Of a stretch of DNA of 64,000 nt, positions 1 through 12,800 are shown one piece after another; positions within the stretch are counted from its first letter, which is position 1; the number at the start of each line of letters is the position of its first letter. Source of the DNA: Dendrobium chrysotoxum (lineage: Eukaryota; Streptophyta; Magnoliopsida; Asparagales; Orchidaceae); contig CM034298.1 of assembly GCA_019925795.1 (NCBI GenBank), positions 51,238,365 to 51,302,364 on the forward strand, written 5' to 3'. A program made the translations under genes and the position numbers. Under the pieces are notes generated by a model, which searched no databases, was not told where the DNA came from, and was given only the letters and a program-made list of their open reading frames with translations.

Positions 1-1531
1 GATTTAGGGAATCTAGAGCCAGTAAATCGTGATACCTTAGCCCATCCCGGTCCTAATCTCATTAAAGATATCCCTTCGGATAAGGTCTACCTGGATGACA
101 TTAATTTGATCTTGAAAGAGGCTGATCTGACCTTGAGCACAACGAAACTGAATTCGGAAGACAATAAATTGAATTTGGATGATTCTGAGCCCAATTTGAA
201 CGAGCCTTCTCTTGTTTTATTGGAGTCTATTTTAGGAGTTGTCCATTTAGATTTACATTTGACAGAATATGTCTGTCCTGATTTGACTTACCCCCACCAT
301 TCCTTGTATTGACTTTAATGTTAGAGAACGCATTAGGCCATACCTTCCTGTCTCCCTTCTAACTGTTGTGCCCACTTATGCTCTGGAAACTCTACCCCAT
401 TTCTTGAGTCTCAAACCTGCTGGTGACTCTTTGGACTATCTTACTCTGGTAGTGAGTTATGACCCATTATCCTCTCATACTACTGACTCCTACGTTTTGC
501 CCTCTATACCCTTGTCTTTCCCTGTTAAGGACCTTCCCTCTCCTAGTTGGATGATCTTACTAGTTTACCTTACTGCCGCTAGGAGACATTCTGTAACCCT
601 AGCTGAGACTCCCTATGGAGATGCCCTTTTAGCTAAGGATGTCTTCATTGCTCCCCCTACACCAGTTCCATTAGATATGAAAATTTTATATCCTCTCATT
701 TTGTGACTGATTCGTCTTTATTCCTATGTGTGTTTGAGTCAGTGTGTTTGTGTGTGTTTTGTAGTTTGTTGTCTTCCACTATGTTCAATAATATATGTGA
801 GAGTCCACAATTTATCCTTAAGGCATATCAAAGTCTCTAGCATCACATTTTCTCATATCATTGATCTTGTTGATTCTTGAATTTGGGCACATGAGTCGCA
901 TAAATCATGCCGCATTCACATCACATCTGCATTAACTACTTAAAGAAATTGCACGCCTAATTGAACAGAACGATATTAATTATAAACTTCATGATGAACC
1001 CAAACGACGATTTAAAACTTTTGAGGTTGGTAATTCAGTGATGGTGCGGATTCGTCCGGCTCAGTTCCCACAAGGAACTGTAAAGGAATTACATGCTAGA
1101 AGTGCGAGATCATTTAAAATAATCAATAACATCAATGACAACGCTTACGTGGTGGATCTGCTTGCAGAGTTCAACATTTATTCATTTTCTAACATAGAAG
1201 ATTTAGTAGCCTATGAAGGTCCAGAGTTAAACCCCAAATCCACTTCAAAATTAAGCCTTGTGTGACCCCACCCTGTGAGAACCCAGCCGACCTCCACTCC
1301 CCAAATGTTCCCAAAATACCTATAGCGGAGAAGGTTGACATGATTCTGAGTGATGACATTATTTCCACAAACGAGGGTGGACGAAGAAGATATTTGATAA
1401 GGTGGAGAGGTAAACCAGAGTCAGAGGATACAGGGTCAGAGCACGAGGAACTACAGCAGATCGACCCTTATGCACGAGAGTTCTTGAAACACCCACTCGA
1501 CGGAGTCGAGTTTTCTCCCACCCCGGGAGAA
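1..1531 (+). pseudogene. Ty3/gypsy pol remnant: integrase C-terminus and chromodomain-like tail
   Basis: From about 1000 the plus strand encodes FKTFEVGNSVMVRIRPAQF, then KELHARSARSFKI, DNAYVVDL and NIEDLVAYEG, the usual integrase C-terminal segment of plant gypsy elements. A second frame (1262-1534) follows with ILSDDIISTNEGGRRRYLIR and WRGKPESED...HEELQQIDP, a chromodomain-like tail. A frameshift separates the two. The integrase core is missing: 1-1000 has two unrecognised open frames (106-312 and 368-706) and TG-rich spacer. The polypurine tract and 3' LTR follow directly. The related element at 39347-45506 has the same tail, so these are one lineage. Defective copy. Confidence 0.8.
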
Positions 1532-3663
1532 TGATGAGGACATCCACTCTAGTTTTGTTTTATTTTATTATTTGATGTATGAGATTTATTTTAATGTTTA
1601 TTGCCTTTTCCAATTTTACCCTCACTTAAGGGTTTAGACATATGTAAGCCCAAGGGGCATTTTAGTACTTGATTGTCTCTTTGATTTGGGCTATTTAAAG
1701 CCCTCCCCTCCTCCTTTGTGAGGGGATGATGATTATGAAATAAAATTCCTGCATAGTGTTCTCTTGGTGAGTTCTAGTTGTGCGTTGATCTCTTTGTGAG
1801 TTCAAGAGAGGAGAGAGCCTAGGAGAGGCCAAACGCAATACCCATCAATCGGTGGAAGCGTCCCCGGTTCGTGGTTCTTTCCTTCCCTATCTTTTCTTTG
1901 TTTTCTTGCTCTTCTTCCCCACCACCACACCCGCTGGCCTCCACCTCAAGCCCAACGCCCCACCACCGGCTACCCTCCCCAAGCCATCTCCATCATCGGC
2001 CTACTCTACCCTCCACCTACCCCACTATCGGCCCCATCCACCTTCCCACCGCCGGCCCTCCCAATTCACCCACCACTGAGCCCATCTCCTCCCCCCTCCT
2101 CTAGCCGCCGGCCTCAACCAACCCACCCTAGCCGCCGGCCAAGCAAACCCAAACCCTAAGTTTCAGATCCCATTAGCCACCTCAATACTTTCCTAAAATA
2201 TCTTTATATTAGTTTGGAAACTTCTTGATTTGAATTCAAAGTTATTTGAATTTCAAATTAATTCCATATTAATGAACCCTATTTTAGAAACCCATTCAAT
2301 CTCTTAAAATCTGAAATTAATTCAGATTTAATCATACAATTATATTTGATGGCATAGGGGACCACATACATTGAATGTGGACTCAAACTTCCCCCTCCCT
2401 CTCTAGGCCGGTCCACCCCCCCTTCTTCCCCTTCCTTATTTCTTTCCATTAAAGATCCCAAAATCATGTCCAATCTAAACTCAAATTGGGTATGATTTAA
2501 TTCTATTCAATCCTAATTAGAAGCTTTTAATTAGGAAAGCCATTTAAACCCCTCAGCCGTTCCCCTACCTTTCCCCTAATGCCGCTGGCTTGGTCCCTCC
2601 TCCTCTTCCCTCAGCAATTTCCTTTGGTAAGTTAGTCAAGCGGCCACCTAAGCAGAAATTGAAATTCACGTTGTTCTCCCAGTCGTCCATTCAATCTCCA
2701 CCATAATTCCTCAGCCCAGACACACCCAGTAGAAAGAAATCCCTGAAATTCCTTCTCCAGCTTGCTGTCCGGATTTATGGACTAGAAGGTTGCTGTCCAC
2801 AATTTTCCTGGATTGTAGTTGCTGTCCAGGACCTCCAAGATCGCCAGTTTGATGTCCGGAACAACCCCAGAACAACCTTTGCTTGCTGTCCAGAGTTTAC
2901 ATGCTGCTGTCCACAGATTCCAGATCCTGCCAGCAAATTCCTGCACCCCTTCCCGCTGTCCAGATTTTTCCTGGTTGCTGTTTGGAGTTTCTAGCATCTG
3001 AAAACTGCTGTCCAAGCTATTGTAGCTGCTGTCCAAGAGCCACAGCTTGCCGTCCACCTTCTAGAGAGACTTCTGGACTGAAGCTAAGTGCTGATCTGAA
3101 ATTCTGAACCCTGAAATCTGCTGTCCAAGCTATTGTAGTTGCTGTCCAAGAGCCACAGCTTGCCGTCCACCTTCCATAGACCATCAAAGTGTTGTCTTGA
3201 TGCAGTTAAGTGCGGTGGGCTGCTGTCCACTCCTTCTCAACCCCCAACAATTACACCAAAGCGTCGTGTCTTCTTCTATTGGGTAAACTCTTCCTCTAAC
3301 TCTTGTATTTCCTTCGTTGCTTTCAATTGTGACTATAATTTGATTCACAACGATCATGCTAATTCTTCCCCGCTAAGGCTTAGAGAACTAGAGAGTTGAG
3401 TGAGGGTTCTTGCTTAGGGACTAATCTTATTGTTAGCATTGGAATTTATTGTTGAAAGTCATCCATGTATGTAACGTTAAGATTAAATTGATTAATTTTT
3501 TATCTTAACTCCTAAGCATGTGATTTAGCCTAAGCTTATGACACCTCTCTTGAGGTTTTATTTTGTCGTTCAAAATTCGCTACAAGTTTATAACTATTGT
3601 GCTCTAAAATTAAGCGTGCAAATTTCATTAAGCAAGTCATCCTCGCATGTCTGTTCTACATCA
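1532..3663 (+). mobile_element. 3' LTR of the left gypsy element (2,132 bp)
   Basis: Begins TGATGAGGACATC right after a purine-rich CCCCGGGAGAA tract and ends CTACATCA, where the sequence changes abruptly into another element's integrase. It contains a promoter-like stretch (CTATTTAAAGCCC near 1690), a pyrimidine-rich GC-richer block (about 1850-2150) and a region at 2764-3240 punctuated by GCTGTCC. Its 5' end and module order match the solo LTR at 20260-21984. The TG...CA termini and abrupt borders support the boundaries; the left target duplication lies outside the window. Confidence 0.8.
2764..3240 (+). repeat. GCTGTCC-punctuated minisatellite inside the LTR
   Basis: GCTGTCC occurs at least eleven times, with variants GATGTCC and GCCGTCC, at irregular 20-60 bp spacing. 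A block of about 60 bp (CTGCTGTCCAAGCTATTGTA onward) is duplicated at about 3005-3065 and 3119-3180. The solo LTR at 20260 carries a shorter version (about 21340-21440). Confidence 0.75.
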
Positions 3664-4484
3664 GTTTCTCAGTTATTTTTGGAGGGAGTTGTTCAGGCTG
3701 CAGAGGACAGTATTAAAAAGGAGCACCGCTTACCACCCTCAGACAGATGGAAAGACAGAGGTGGTTAACAGGAGCTTGGAGACTTACCTGCGATGTTTCA
3801 TTTCAGAGACACCTCGATTATGGGCCAAATGGCTATCATGAGCAAAGTACTAGTACAACACTTCAGATCATTCGGCATCCCAGATGACTCCTTTAAAGTG
3901 TTGTATGGAAGGGATCCACCTCACTGGATGCATTTTGGGCAAAGTAACACACCAGTTTCTTCTGTGGAACAATACTTAGAGGAGCAGGATAGGGTATATA
4001 AGGAATTAAAAAGGCATTTGCTGAGGGCTCAGCAGATCATGAAGAAGCAAATGGATGGGCATAGGAAGGACATCCAATTTGAGGTGGGAGGGAGGGTATA
4101 TTTAAAGCTTCATCCTTACAGACAGAAGATAGTAACAAACAGGAGAAATGAAAAGCTGACACTAAGGTACTTTGGCCCTAAAGAGATATTGGAGAGGATC
4201 AGAGCTGCGACACCCCCAACCGCTACTATACACCTAGTGTTCCACGTCTCCCAGTTGAGAAGAGCTATTGGAGATCATACGACTAGTTTAGAGTCTAGAG
4301 GTGGTGTTAGAACCACTGAAATTGAAAGGGGTGAGCCAGCGCGAAGGAGGGATCAAGGAAGTACTAATCAAATGAAAGAGAACCTATCCGACTATGATGC
4401 CACCTGGAAGCCGTATGAGAGGGTGAAACATCAATTTCCATCCTTCCATCTTGAGGACAAGGTGAGTCTTTGGGAGGGAAGTAT
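3664..4484 (+). pseudogene. Second Ty3/gypsy pol remnant: integrase and chromodomain, split by the LTR insertion
   Basis: The frame resumes immediately after the LTR with FLSYFWRELFRLQ, TAYHPQTDGKTEVVNRSLET and YLRCFISETP, the end of a chromovirus integrase core. After a frameshift near 3840-3890 it continues FKVLYGRDPP, HLLRAQQIMKKQMDGHRKD, VYLKLHPYRQK, RYFGPKEILERI and FHVSQLRRAIGD, then a shortened chromodomain (DYDATWKPYERVKHQFPSFH). This is a different lineage from the element at 1-3663. The upstream half lies outside the window, so the 1-3663 element is nested inside this one. Non-functional. Confidence 0.88.
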
Positions 4485-4966
4485 TGTTGGACCGGTCACT
4501 AGACCGGCAACCGGTCCACACAGGACCAGCCCAAGTCTCTCAGGGGCAGAACTCTGGTCCATACGAGATTGGCCCAAGTCTATCGGAGGCGGAACAAGAG
4601 TTCCGCCCCCGTGATTGCTACCCCCCTCTATAGCCATTTGAAATGATGTTTTTAATGCGGTTTGGGAGGGAAATTTCAAGGAGGGGCTGTTTTGGAATTT
4701 CCTTTTGAATTGTACGCTTTAAGGGGGAAATTTTCCTCAGGATAGGGCATCACTTGTTTACTGAAATTTGAGTTTTCTTAGAGTGTTTGGGCTCTGGTAG
4801 ACGACTAGAGATTTGGGAGAGCCGGATCCTCCTCTCCAATTGAGGATCCTATTGTATCTTGCTTTTATTTGAATCTTCTTTCAATAAAAATTGTTTGTGA
4901 GCGTTCTTTTCAATTTCTTGTGTTTTATCCGCTGATTTTTGCGCAAAGTGCATTTGTTTCCTACCA
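4485..4966 (+). mobile_element. 3' LTR of the second gypsy element (about 480 bp)
   Basis: Begins TGTTGGACCGGTCAC just after the GGGAGGGAAGTAT purine tract that ends pol, and has a polyadenylation-like CAATAAAAATTG near 4880. The right end is placed at CCTACCA (4966); GTGCA at 4952 is an alternative. A run of GGCGGAACAAGAGTTCCGCC (near 4590) is a strong palindrome within it. Confidence 0.65.
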
Positions 4967-6761
4967 GAAGAATAATTGGTTAACAACTTTACCAAAGCTC
5001 TGGTACCTCTTCATTCTCCCAATCCTTTTACCAAGCTGAATTTTTTTTATATATATACACATTAGCTCGAAGGGGAGTGTTCTTAGAAAGATAATAATAT
5101 TGTAAGATGTTATCTTTCCAAAGAAAAAAATTTGGAGTTCTATTTTTCTCATGCTTCATTTCCTCTTAATTGAGAATATTCACCTCATTATATATATATA
5201 TAGAAGGAAGAAATATAATGTGCAAGAAACTTTCTTTAGCCTAAAATAAATATATTACATAATATTATAACTTTATTTGTTTTAAGGATAAAAATCTATC
5301 CCATGCTTTCCATTAGATGGGCCCAAGGTCACTAAATATATAAGGTCAACATAACGCTAATTAATAATATAAGGTGAGTACAAGACCAAATACAAACATT
5401 AAATCTACAATGGATCTAGAGAATTCATCATAATTTTGTCCATTGAGATTGGTGCTTAAACCTTTACATTAGAAACAAATGAGTGTATCGCTTGAGCTGA
5501 GGCTCTTTGTAATTTATAACCTTTTTAGTAAATTATTATGTAAGGATGGACTTTTCTCCTCTAAAGAAGGGATTCATCATTCTCCACTAAATTGGATTTT
5601 CATATTAACCTTCAAATGCATGATTAAAATCAACAATTTCCTTCAACAGCATTAGAATTAATTACATGCATGATTTCAAGATTTTTTAAGATTGTTTGAT
5701 CATCAATCAGATATATCAAAATTCTCACAATGAATGGATACACTTGCATAAGAAGATAGTTGCTAAGTATAATGGAGAGTAAAAGAATCACAAAAAAAAA
5801 TCTAAATAAATAAAATTAACGCGGAAGGATTGTGAAGGTAAAATACTGGACCAAAGCTGACATGGCTGAAAGCATAGAAAAAAACATTTGAACAAAAAAG
5901 AGTATTACTTGACGAAACACTTAACAAAAATGTGTAGAAAAATAAGTATTCACAAGTTGACCACAAAATATTCGGAGAAGATTAATGATGATGATCTAGT
6001 GCATGATTAATCACCCTCTGGAAAACTAACTTACGAGAGCAGTTTCAGCTTGCAAAAGCCTCTTACTATCATCGCCAATGGGGAATTTTCTCCATGATTT
6101 CAACACACGTCATCATGATCATTAACATTATCTCAATTATTTTGGGCCAATTTTATGAACCCTCATATTCCATTCCTTCTAGTTGATTATTGCATGAGGT
6201 GTCGAAGCTTTTTGTAGAAAATCATTTTGAACAACTTCTATTCATCTTACCATAAGGTCTATCCTTTTCTTTCCCTAATCTTTCAACATTAATCTTATTT
6301 TCTATCTAATGGGTTCATATTTCAACATGAGTCACTTCACAAGCTTGAATCAACATAAAAAAAGACCAAAACAAACTTGGAATCAACATAAAAAAAACCA
6401 ATGATGACAATTAACTTCAAAACCATTTTTTCTGAATCACACTGGGCAGAATAGATGAAATTTTAAATTTATGCACCATATTAAAATTTAAAAGAACAGG
6501 TATAGCATTACAATCAATTTGGTTATAATGCCGGATAACTATAGAACAGTTATCAAACACCATTAGGCAGAATAGCTTGTTGTTTTTAACATAAGGACTA
6601 TATACATATAACACAAGCAGCGGTGGAACAATCATCAAACAGTTATAAGGGAAATCGTTCAAGGTGCTTCTATTTAGTGAGTATAATGTGCATACCTATT
6701 AAAACAGGAATAAGACCAATCTTTCAAGCTGCTACTTATTTAAAGATTATTAACACCTTAC
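4967..6761. other. Intron 9 sequence, nothing recognised
   Basis: About 1.8 kb of AT-rich intron with short open frames only. No SAC exon, LTR, LINE or terminal inverted repeat was recognised on either strand. A short GC-richer stretch around 6010-6120 looks exon-like but matches nothing I know. Confidence 0.5.
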
Positions 6762-6893
6762 CTTCTAGTACTTGCTCTACCATGCTGAGTTGATCTTTTC
6801 ACTGTGACAGGTTTTCCACTATAGTAGAAGCCCGTTAAATCAAGTGCTTCACTTGCTACAGCACCTAGAACCGCCAAAACATTTGCAGATTTG
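6762..6893 (-). CDS. SAC phosphatase exon 9 (residues 411-454)
   Basis: Acceptor TTGTTAG|C, donor AGAAG|GTAAGG. Encodes SKSANVLAVLGAVASEALDL, then TGFYYSGKPVTVKRSTQ and GRASTR. It is 132 nt and leaves phase 2. No next exon (expected to lead to the CX5R catalytic motif) is recognisable between 6761 and 1, so intron 9 exceeds 6.7 kb and includes the gypsy nest at 1-4966. Confidence 0.92.
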
Positions 6894-9800
6894 CTAACAA
6901 AGCCAACCCATTTTAATGTCAGCCTTTAACAAAATTCCATTTAATATGAGGAGCTATGCAAAGAAATACAACCTTTTGGCAAATTTATGGAAATCCCAAT
7001 GAATAAACTTCAAATGAGCTTCTTCAGGGAGAATCTGATTAAGATATCCAACAGCATTTGCAAACTCACGACGCAGCATCATTTCTCGAGGCCTTTTCTC
7101 AACCGTCTGTATGAATGCATATGAAAATTCATAAGTAAAAGAGATTCTTAAAAAGTTTAAGTTGACAACAACCTAGCAGTAAACATGCACAAGCTAGTGA
7201 ATTATCAGGACAAAAAGGCATGGTGGTACTGTTGTACCTATAATTCCAATACTATGTGAAACGTCTAGCAAAAAAAACTGTATGCACCTTTAATGTTGAA
7301 CAAAAATATAACCAATCACGGCACGGTTAAAATCACAGCAAACTTGCTTTGGATAAAAGACCACATTTTTAAAAATGATCCCTAATTTATAACCATTGCA
7401 AAATTATGATTTACAGAAGTTTTGAATAAATGGAAAGAAAACCTGGGGTTCTTATGGAACTCTTAATGGTTGAACAAATTAATCATCATACCAAAGAAAG
7501 AGATAATGCTAGTCAGAGCTCATCAGTCAATTATGGACTTAGTTATTTAAGATATAAAGTTGATAATTTATTTATTTTGGAGTGTTATGAAGGCTTCATA
7601 CTTTACAAGGCATGCATAATTTTCTGGAGGAATTAAATCAATAGAATATAGCATAAAAAATGTGAAACAATTAGCATCCCTATAACTGGCTTTAGAAAGC
7701 ACAAAAATTCTAGAACATTCAATATGATCCTTGACTGAATTTGAAGATTCACCGTTGACTCGCAGTACCTCTATGGAATGGTGAGCTCCAAAAAATTGCA
7801 CCCCAGATTGATTAGAGAGTTTTGGTGGGTTTTCCTACCAAATTTTTAGAAAGTATATTGGATAACAAAAAATACATTATACAGAGATTTCACCCTCATT
7901 TTAGAAGGACTTTATATCTTAGTTCCAGAATTCTCATAGGCATAAGCTCATATGGTTAATTACCACTCATGGTGATGATAGAGAATTTTCAATAAAAGCT
8001 AGTCATTTGAAGCTAGTGCTTAGTGTATAGTAGTAGCAAACTTAATATAATGTTTGAAATTTACCACCTTATACTTAAAATAGAAAATGGGGATAATGAT
8101 GGCAAAGATAAAAATCACATAGTTCAATCATCCCAGGTTTTGATGGCCTTGGTCTACTTATTTAACGGATATAATCGACCAAACTTAATTAAAAGATTCT
8201 TGTAGGCTGCCATGAGTTACTTCTAAAGGAAGGCTTTAGACCTAGGGTGAATATTTGTTTAAGAGGATAAATATAGTTCAACTTTAGCTAACAAAAGGTT
8301 TTGAACCCAATCAAGCACATCCTATGATTCATTACTCAAAATTTTTTAGCAATTGGAGTACTTAACGAGCTCTAGCCATGAGCGTAATTTAATGAATCCA
8401 TTTTACAATGAAATCATTTAGTTAGAGGGCTTGATCATAACCGTTTACATGTGGTATCATTCAGCGGCAAAATCATCGATTATAGGACATGTTATGTTTG
8501 TACTAGTGAAAGATCATTTGAGAATAAATCACAGTGATACGCTCGACAAGACATCAACTCTTTGTGAGTTGTGATTAACCTTCAATTTGTCGCCCTTTAC
8601 AAACGATTACGAATGTTGATGAATTTTGCTTGATATTTAAGTGGTAGATTTCGCTTAAGTATATTTATCTTTTACAAAATTTGAGATTCTTGTATATAAT
8701 TGATATTTAAGCCCGAAATAATTTGCTATGGTATTTGGGGGCATTTTAAAATATATAGCACCCTCTAGTCAAGGTTTATTTTCAATACAGTTATTATTAG
8801 GGTATTTGAATATTTTCATTGCATTGTTTTTTATTTTGTCAAATTTGCCAACTTGCGTGTAGAGGATTGGATCTAATCTATGTTCATTTCACTTTTTTCG
8901 CACGCACAACATTCTCAAACAATAAATTTGAACATTTAGTGTACTAATGAGAACGCGTGCGGACAAACTTGATTTTTTAGGACTTGAACATAATTTATAG
9001 AACGTATATATTTTTCTGTGTATTTATACAGTGTATTTGCATATCTTTTAATGCATTTATATAGTACACTTGCATTTTTTTGACGATGACATATGGCATG
9101 TATGTTTTTGAGATGAGTACAATTTGAATTCATCTCAATTTTGACTCACGCAGTATTTTTGTATCTCAAATTTAGAACAATAATGTATTTGGTCGGAACG
9201 CATGTCGATAATTTGATTTTTCAAAAGGACTTTACAAATTTATGACTACCAAACTTTGTAGAGCAATAGCACATTTTTCAAAATGAGAAAATTTTTAGTT
9301 CAATTTGCAATTAGTCTGTGCAACATTCTTAGGCCTCATGCTTAAACATTTAGCATGTTCTTAAGAGCACATACAAATAAAAATTGATTTCGATGACTTG
9401 AAGCGACGTAGACCATTTTTAATGCACATACACAATGTGCTTAGATGCTTTTGATTAATTTACATGGTGTGCTACATGCTTTTCATAATACTTCAAGCTT
9501 TTTGATCTGCCCACACAATCCATTTTCACATTTTTTGTGCATTTATTTAGTGTGCTCGCACACTCTTCAATGTACTGGCATGATTTTTAATGTGCTTGCA
9601 CAATACACTCACACACTTTTCGATATATTTGAATAGTGTATTTACACACTTTTCAATATCTTTGCATGATGTGTTTATGTGCTTTAGAAAGATGATATAC
9701 TTCTCAAGGCAATTACACACTTCTTGAAGTAGTTGCACATTTTTTGAAGTTAATGTAAGCTTCTCAAAGTAGTGACATGATTCTCGTGGCATCTACACCT

Positions 9801-12800
9801 TTTTCAAGATGGTTGCATGCTCCCTTGAGACTGCAACACACTTCGCAATAGCATTGCGCTTAAATTTGGTACTTAAATATCAAGATGTGATCCAAAATTT
9901 TGGTTGCTTGCACGGTCTTCTATTGTTGAAATACAAGCATAATTTCATTTTGAAGTTTTTAAAGTGGCTTCTATTTTGCCTGCGAATGTGTATGTGTTGA
10001 CAGTCTACTAGCGTTAAAGAAGAGTTAAAATTTTTTAGGTATGCCAGAAAATGACATTTTTTTCTATGTTTAAATTTTAGCGTTGTTGATAGAGGTGCCA
10101 AATGGGTTTCCAGGTCGGGTTTGGGTCCAACCCGGATTGACCCGGTTTCAACTCATCTGACCCCAACCCAACCCGATTAGGTAAATGGTTCATAAGCCTG
10201 GAGTGAATGAGCGTGGGTGGTCAAACAGGCGAGTAAGTGTGGACAATCGAGTCGGAGCGATCCGGCAAGGTGGCGAGCGCGACAAACAAGCGGGTGAGTG
10301 CAACAGACGAGTTTCAAGTTGTTTCGAGTTTTTGGATTGACCCGAACCCGACCCAAAATTGCGATCAAGTCAGAATAGGAAACCCGAAGCCAACCCATCT
10401 TCCAAATAAGTTTACCCAAACCCAAAATTTTCAGGTCGTGTCAAATATTGATTCCCTAGTTGTGGGCCCCACAAGAAATCAATCTCTCATGTGTAAATAA
10501 GGAAGCCCCCTAGTGCATTATTATTCGAGTCATTGAACTCAAGTCCATGATTCTGAGAGTTTTAGTGTGAAAAGGAGGTTATGTTTTAGCTAGTAAGTGA
10601 GTTAATGTGTTCACTATAAGTCCCCTATATCATGGTTCAATTCATTGTTCATTCTCATTTTGTGATTTTTATTCTTTTATTTGGTTATAATGTATTCAAA
10701 GAGTTAGTTTGTGTATTATTCCTATTAGGCTATTCATTTTGAATTTCAATACCCTCCCGGGTGCTAAGCCTTCTAACAGCGCTAAAAAAAGAATGATTGG
10801 TCGATGTTGGGAGCCACTGCAGCTGGAGGGTCTTCTATCCCACTACCTTTAAAAATCTAGTATATGCCTTCATCACCTGCATAAGTGAAAATACATCATT
10901 TTCCTGCCACGTTGGAACAACATGCATGTGTACTCATTTTGCAATTTTTTTCCACTGCGATGTAACAATGCATACTTATTTTTGAAGTTTCACATTATAC
11001 CTCACACCATGATGCGATGATGAAAGAGAGGAGAGCTAGAGAGAGATAGGGAGCAAGGAGAATGTGAGAGAGAGAGAGTTGGGTTTGACATGCGAAAACT
11101 TGAGCTAGTGTCGATAGGTGATTTTGAGAGAGAAGTTCATTGCAGCTGAAGGGTGTGCAGGTAGTTTGAGAGGGGATGGGTGATGTGCTGAGAGGTGTAA
11201 GATGAGGATGGGTTCGACACTGGGTGCAATGAAGAGGAGTGTTGTGACTATTACAAAAGAATGAGGGTTTTGGGTATGGGTATGGCAAGCAGGGACGGGG
11301 CGTCAGGGAGTGAGGGAGAGGTGTAGCAAGAGGTCATATGGGTTCCAACCTTGGAAGAGGAATTCAAGAGAACTGTGGCTGTTGGACAGAAGGATAGAGT
11401 GATTCATGTGCTGGGAGAAGAGAAAAAGAGTTTGCGAGGTGTCCACGAATCAAAACTTAGGTAGATTTCTTTTATTTTGTTTTGATGCATGAGGGACGAT
11501 GAGACACTATAATATTGGATGGGTATATGGCCAAAATTTGCAAGAAGGGACAATTTCTTGTCGATCGTGCATCTCAATTTGCAATTTTCGCATTTCTCTT
11601 TCGTGCAGCAACCCGGGCATTACTGGTATCCTTTCGGGTAATTGTGACATTCCAGATGCATCAGCGTAGTCCGTTCGCAAGGGGCAACATTCGAGCGAGT
11701 TTAAGGCAACATCACACCCGTAGTTCATCTTTTTCATCATGTTGGATCGAAGTTGGCATGAGAAGTCCTTTTTTGGGTAAATTCTACATTTCAAATGCAT
11801 TGCCATGGTCTATTTTGCGAATGAGCAATGCATGGATGATTTTTGCATGACATCACGCCTGTAGTCCTTCGTTTTTGCCACATTTGATCGAATCGATTAT
11901 GGGGATCCTTCTTTGATGATTTTGAAATTTCGAACGAGTTGGCGCAAACCATTTCATGTACGGACGATGTTCAAGTTGTTTCAGTTACAGTTGAGACATT
12001 TTGAACTTATTTTGCATGACCCGCCTCACTGGGTTGTCATTCTCATAGCGTTTGCTCAAATTGATCGATAAAGAAATACAGGGGTCAACATGAAGTATGC
12101 AAGACTAGCTTAACAATAACAAAAATAATAACCACCTTCTACCTTATATAAACAGCCTCTTTATAAAGGCCTGAATTGAATACATACATCAATCTTTCTT
12201 TAGACCCTGCATTAACAGGAGCTCTATACGTTGGACGCTTTCATATAAACAGCCTCTTTATAAAGGCCTGAATAGAATACATACATCAATCTTTCTTTAG
12301 ACCCTGCATTAACAGGAGCTCTATACGCTGGACGCTTTCATATAAAATAATAACAAAAATTTTCCACTTTCATATAAAATAACTTTAAAACTTTCAGACT
12401 TCAAGCTTCCTCATATCCTGATTAAATAAAATCAAACATCTGAAACAACTTCAGTTTTCCAAAAGCACCAAATTGAACAACATAATTTGAAAGCCAGAAT
12501 CACAAATTTTAGATAATACATTATGGATATGCATTATTTTAAGCTTCGCAAAAAAAGTATAAGTTCGGAAATATGAAATGCTTTTAAGCAAGTTTAAGAA
12601 GGCAAAGAGGGGTTTTCACTTTATTTTAGAAGATGCTATGTAGTTAAAGGGTTAAATCTGTCTATCAGTTGTTTAAACTTTTCACAGCAACAGAAAGCAT
12701 CATAAAAAAGACTTTGGCTCCTGTCTATTAAAGTCAGAGTGATTTTTTCTGTTCTTAAGTCATCCATTAGCAACTTCACCAAAAAAAAATCTGGAACTTA

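Noticed and set aside
1852..2104. Two overlapping Pro/Ser-rich open frames
   Set aside because: They come from the pyrimidine-rich GCC block of the gypsy LTR; the same block in the solo LTR has other frames.
6010..6120. GC-richer stretch that could be an exon
   Set aside because: Neither strand gives residues matching the SAC protein or any family I recognise, and splice signals are weak.
1..6761. Search for the SAC catalytic CX5R exon
   Set aside because: No CIDCLDRTN-type sequence in any minus-strand frame, so the 3' exons are assigned outside the window rather than lost.
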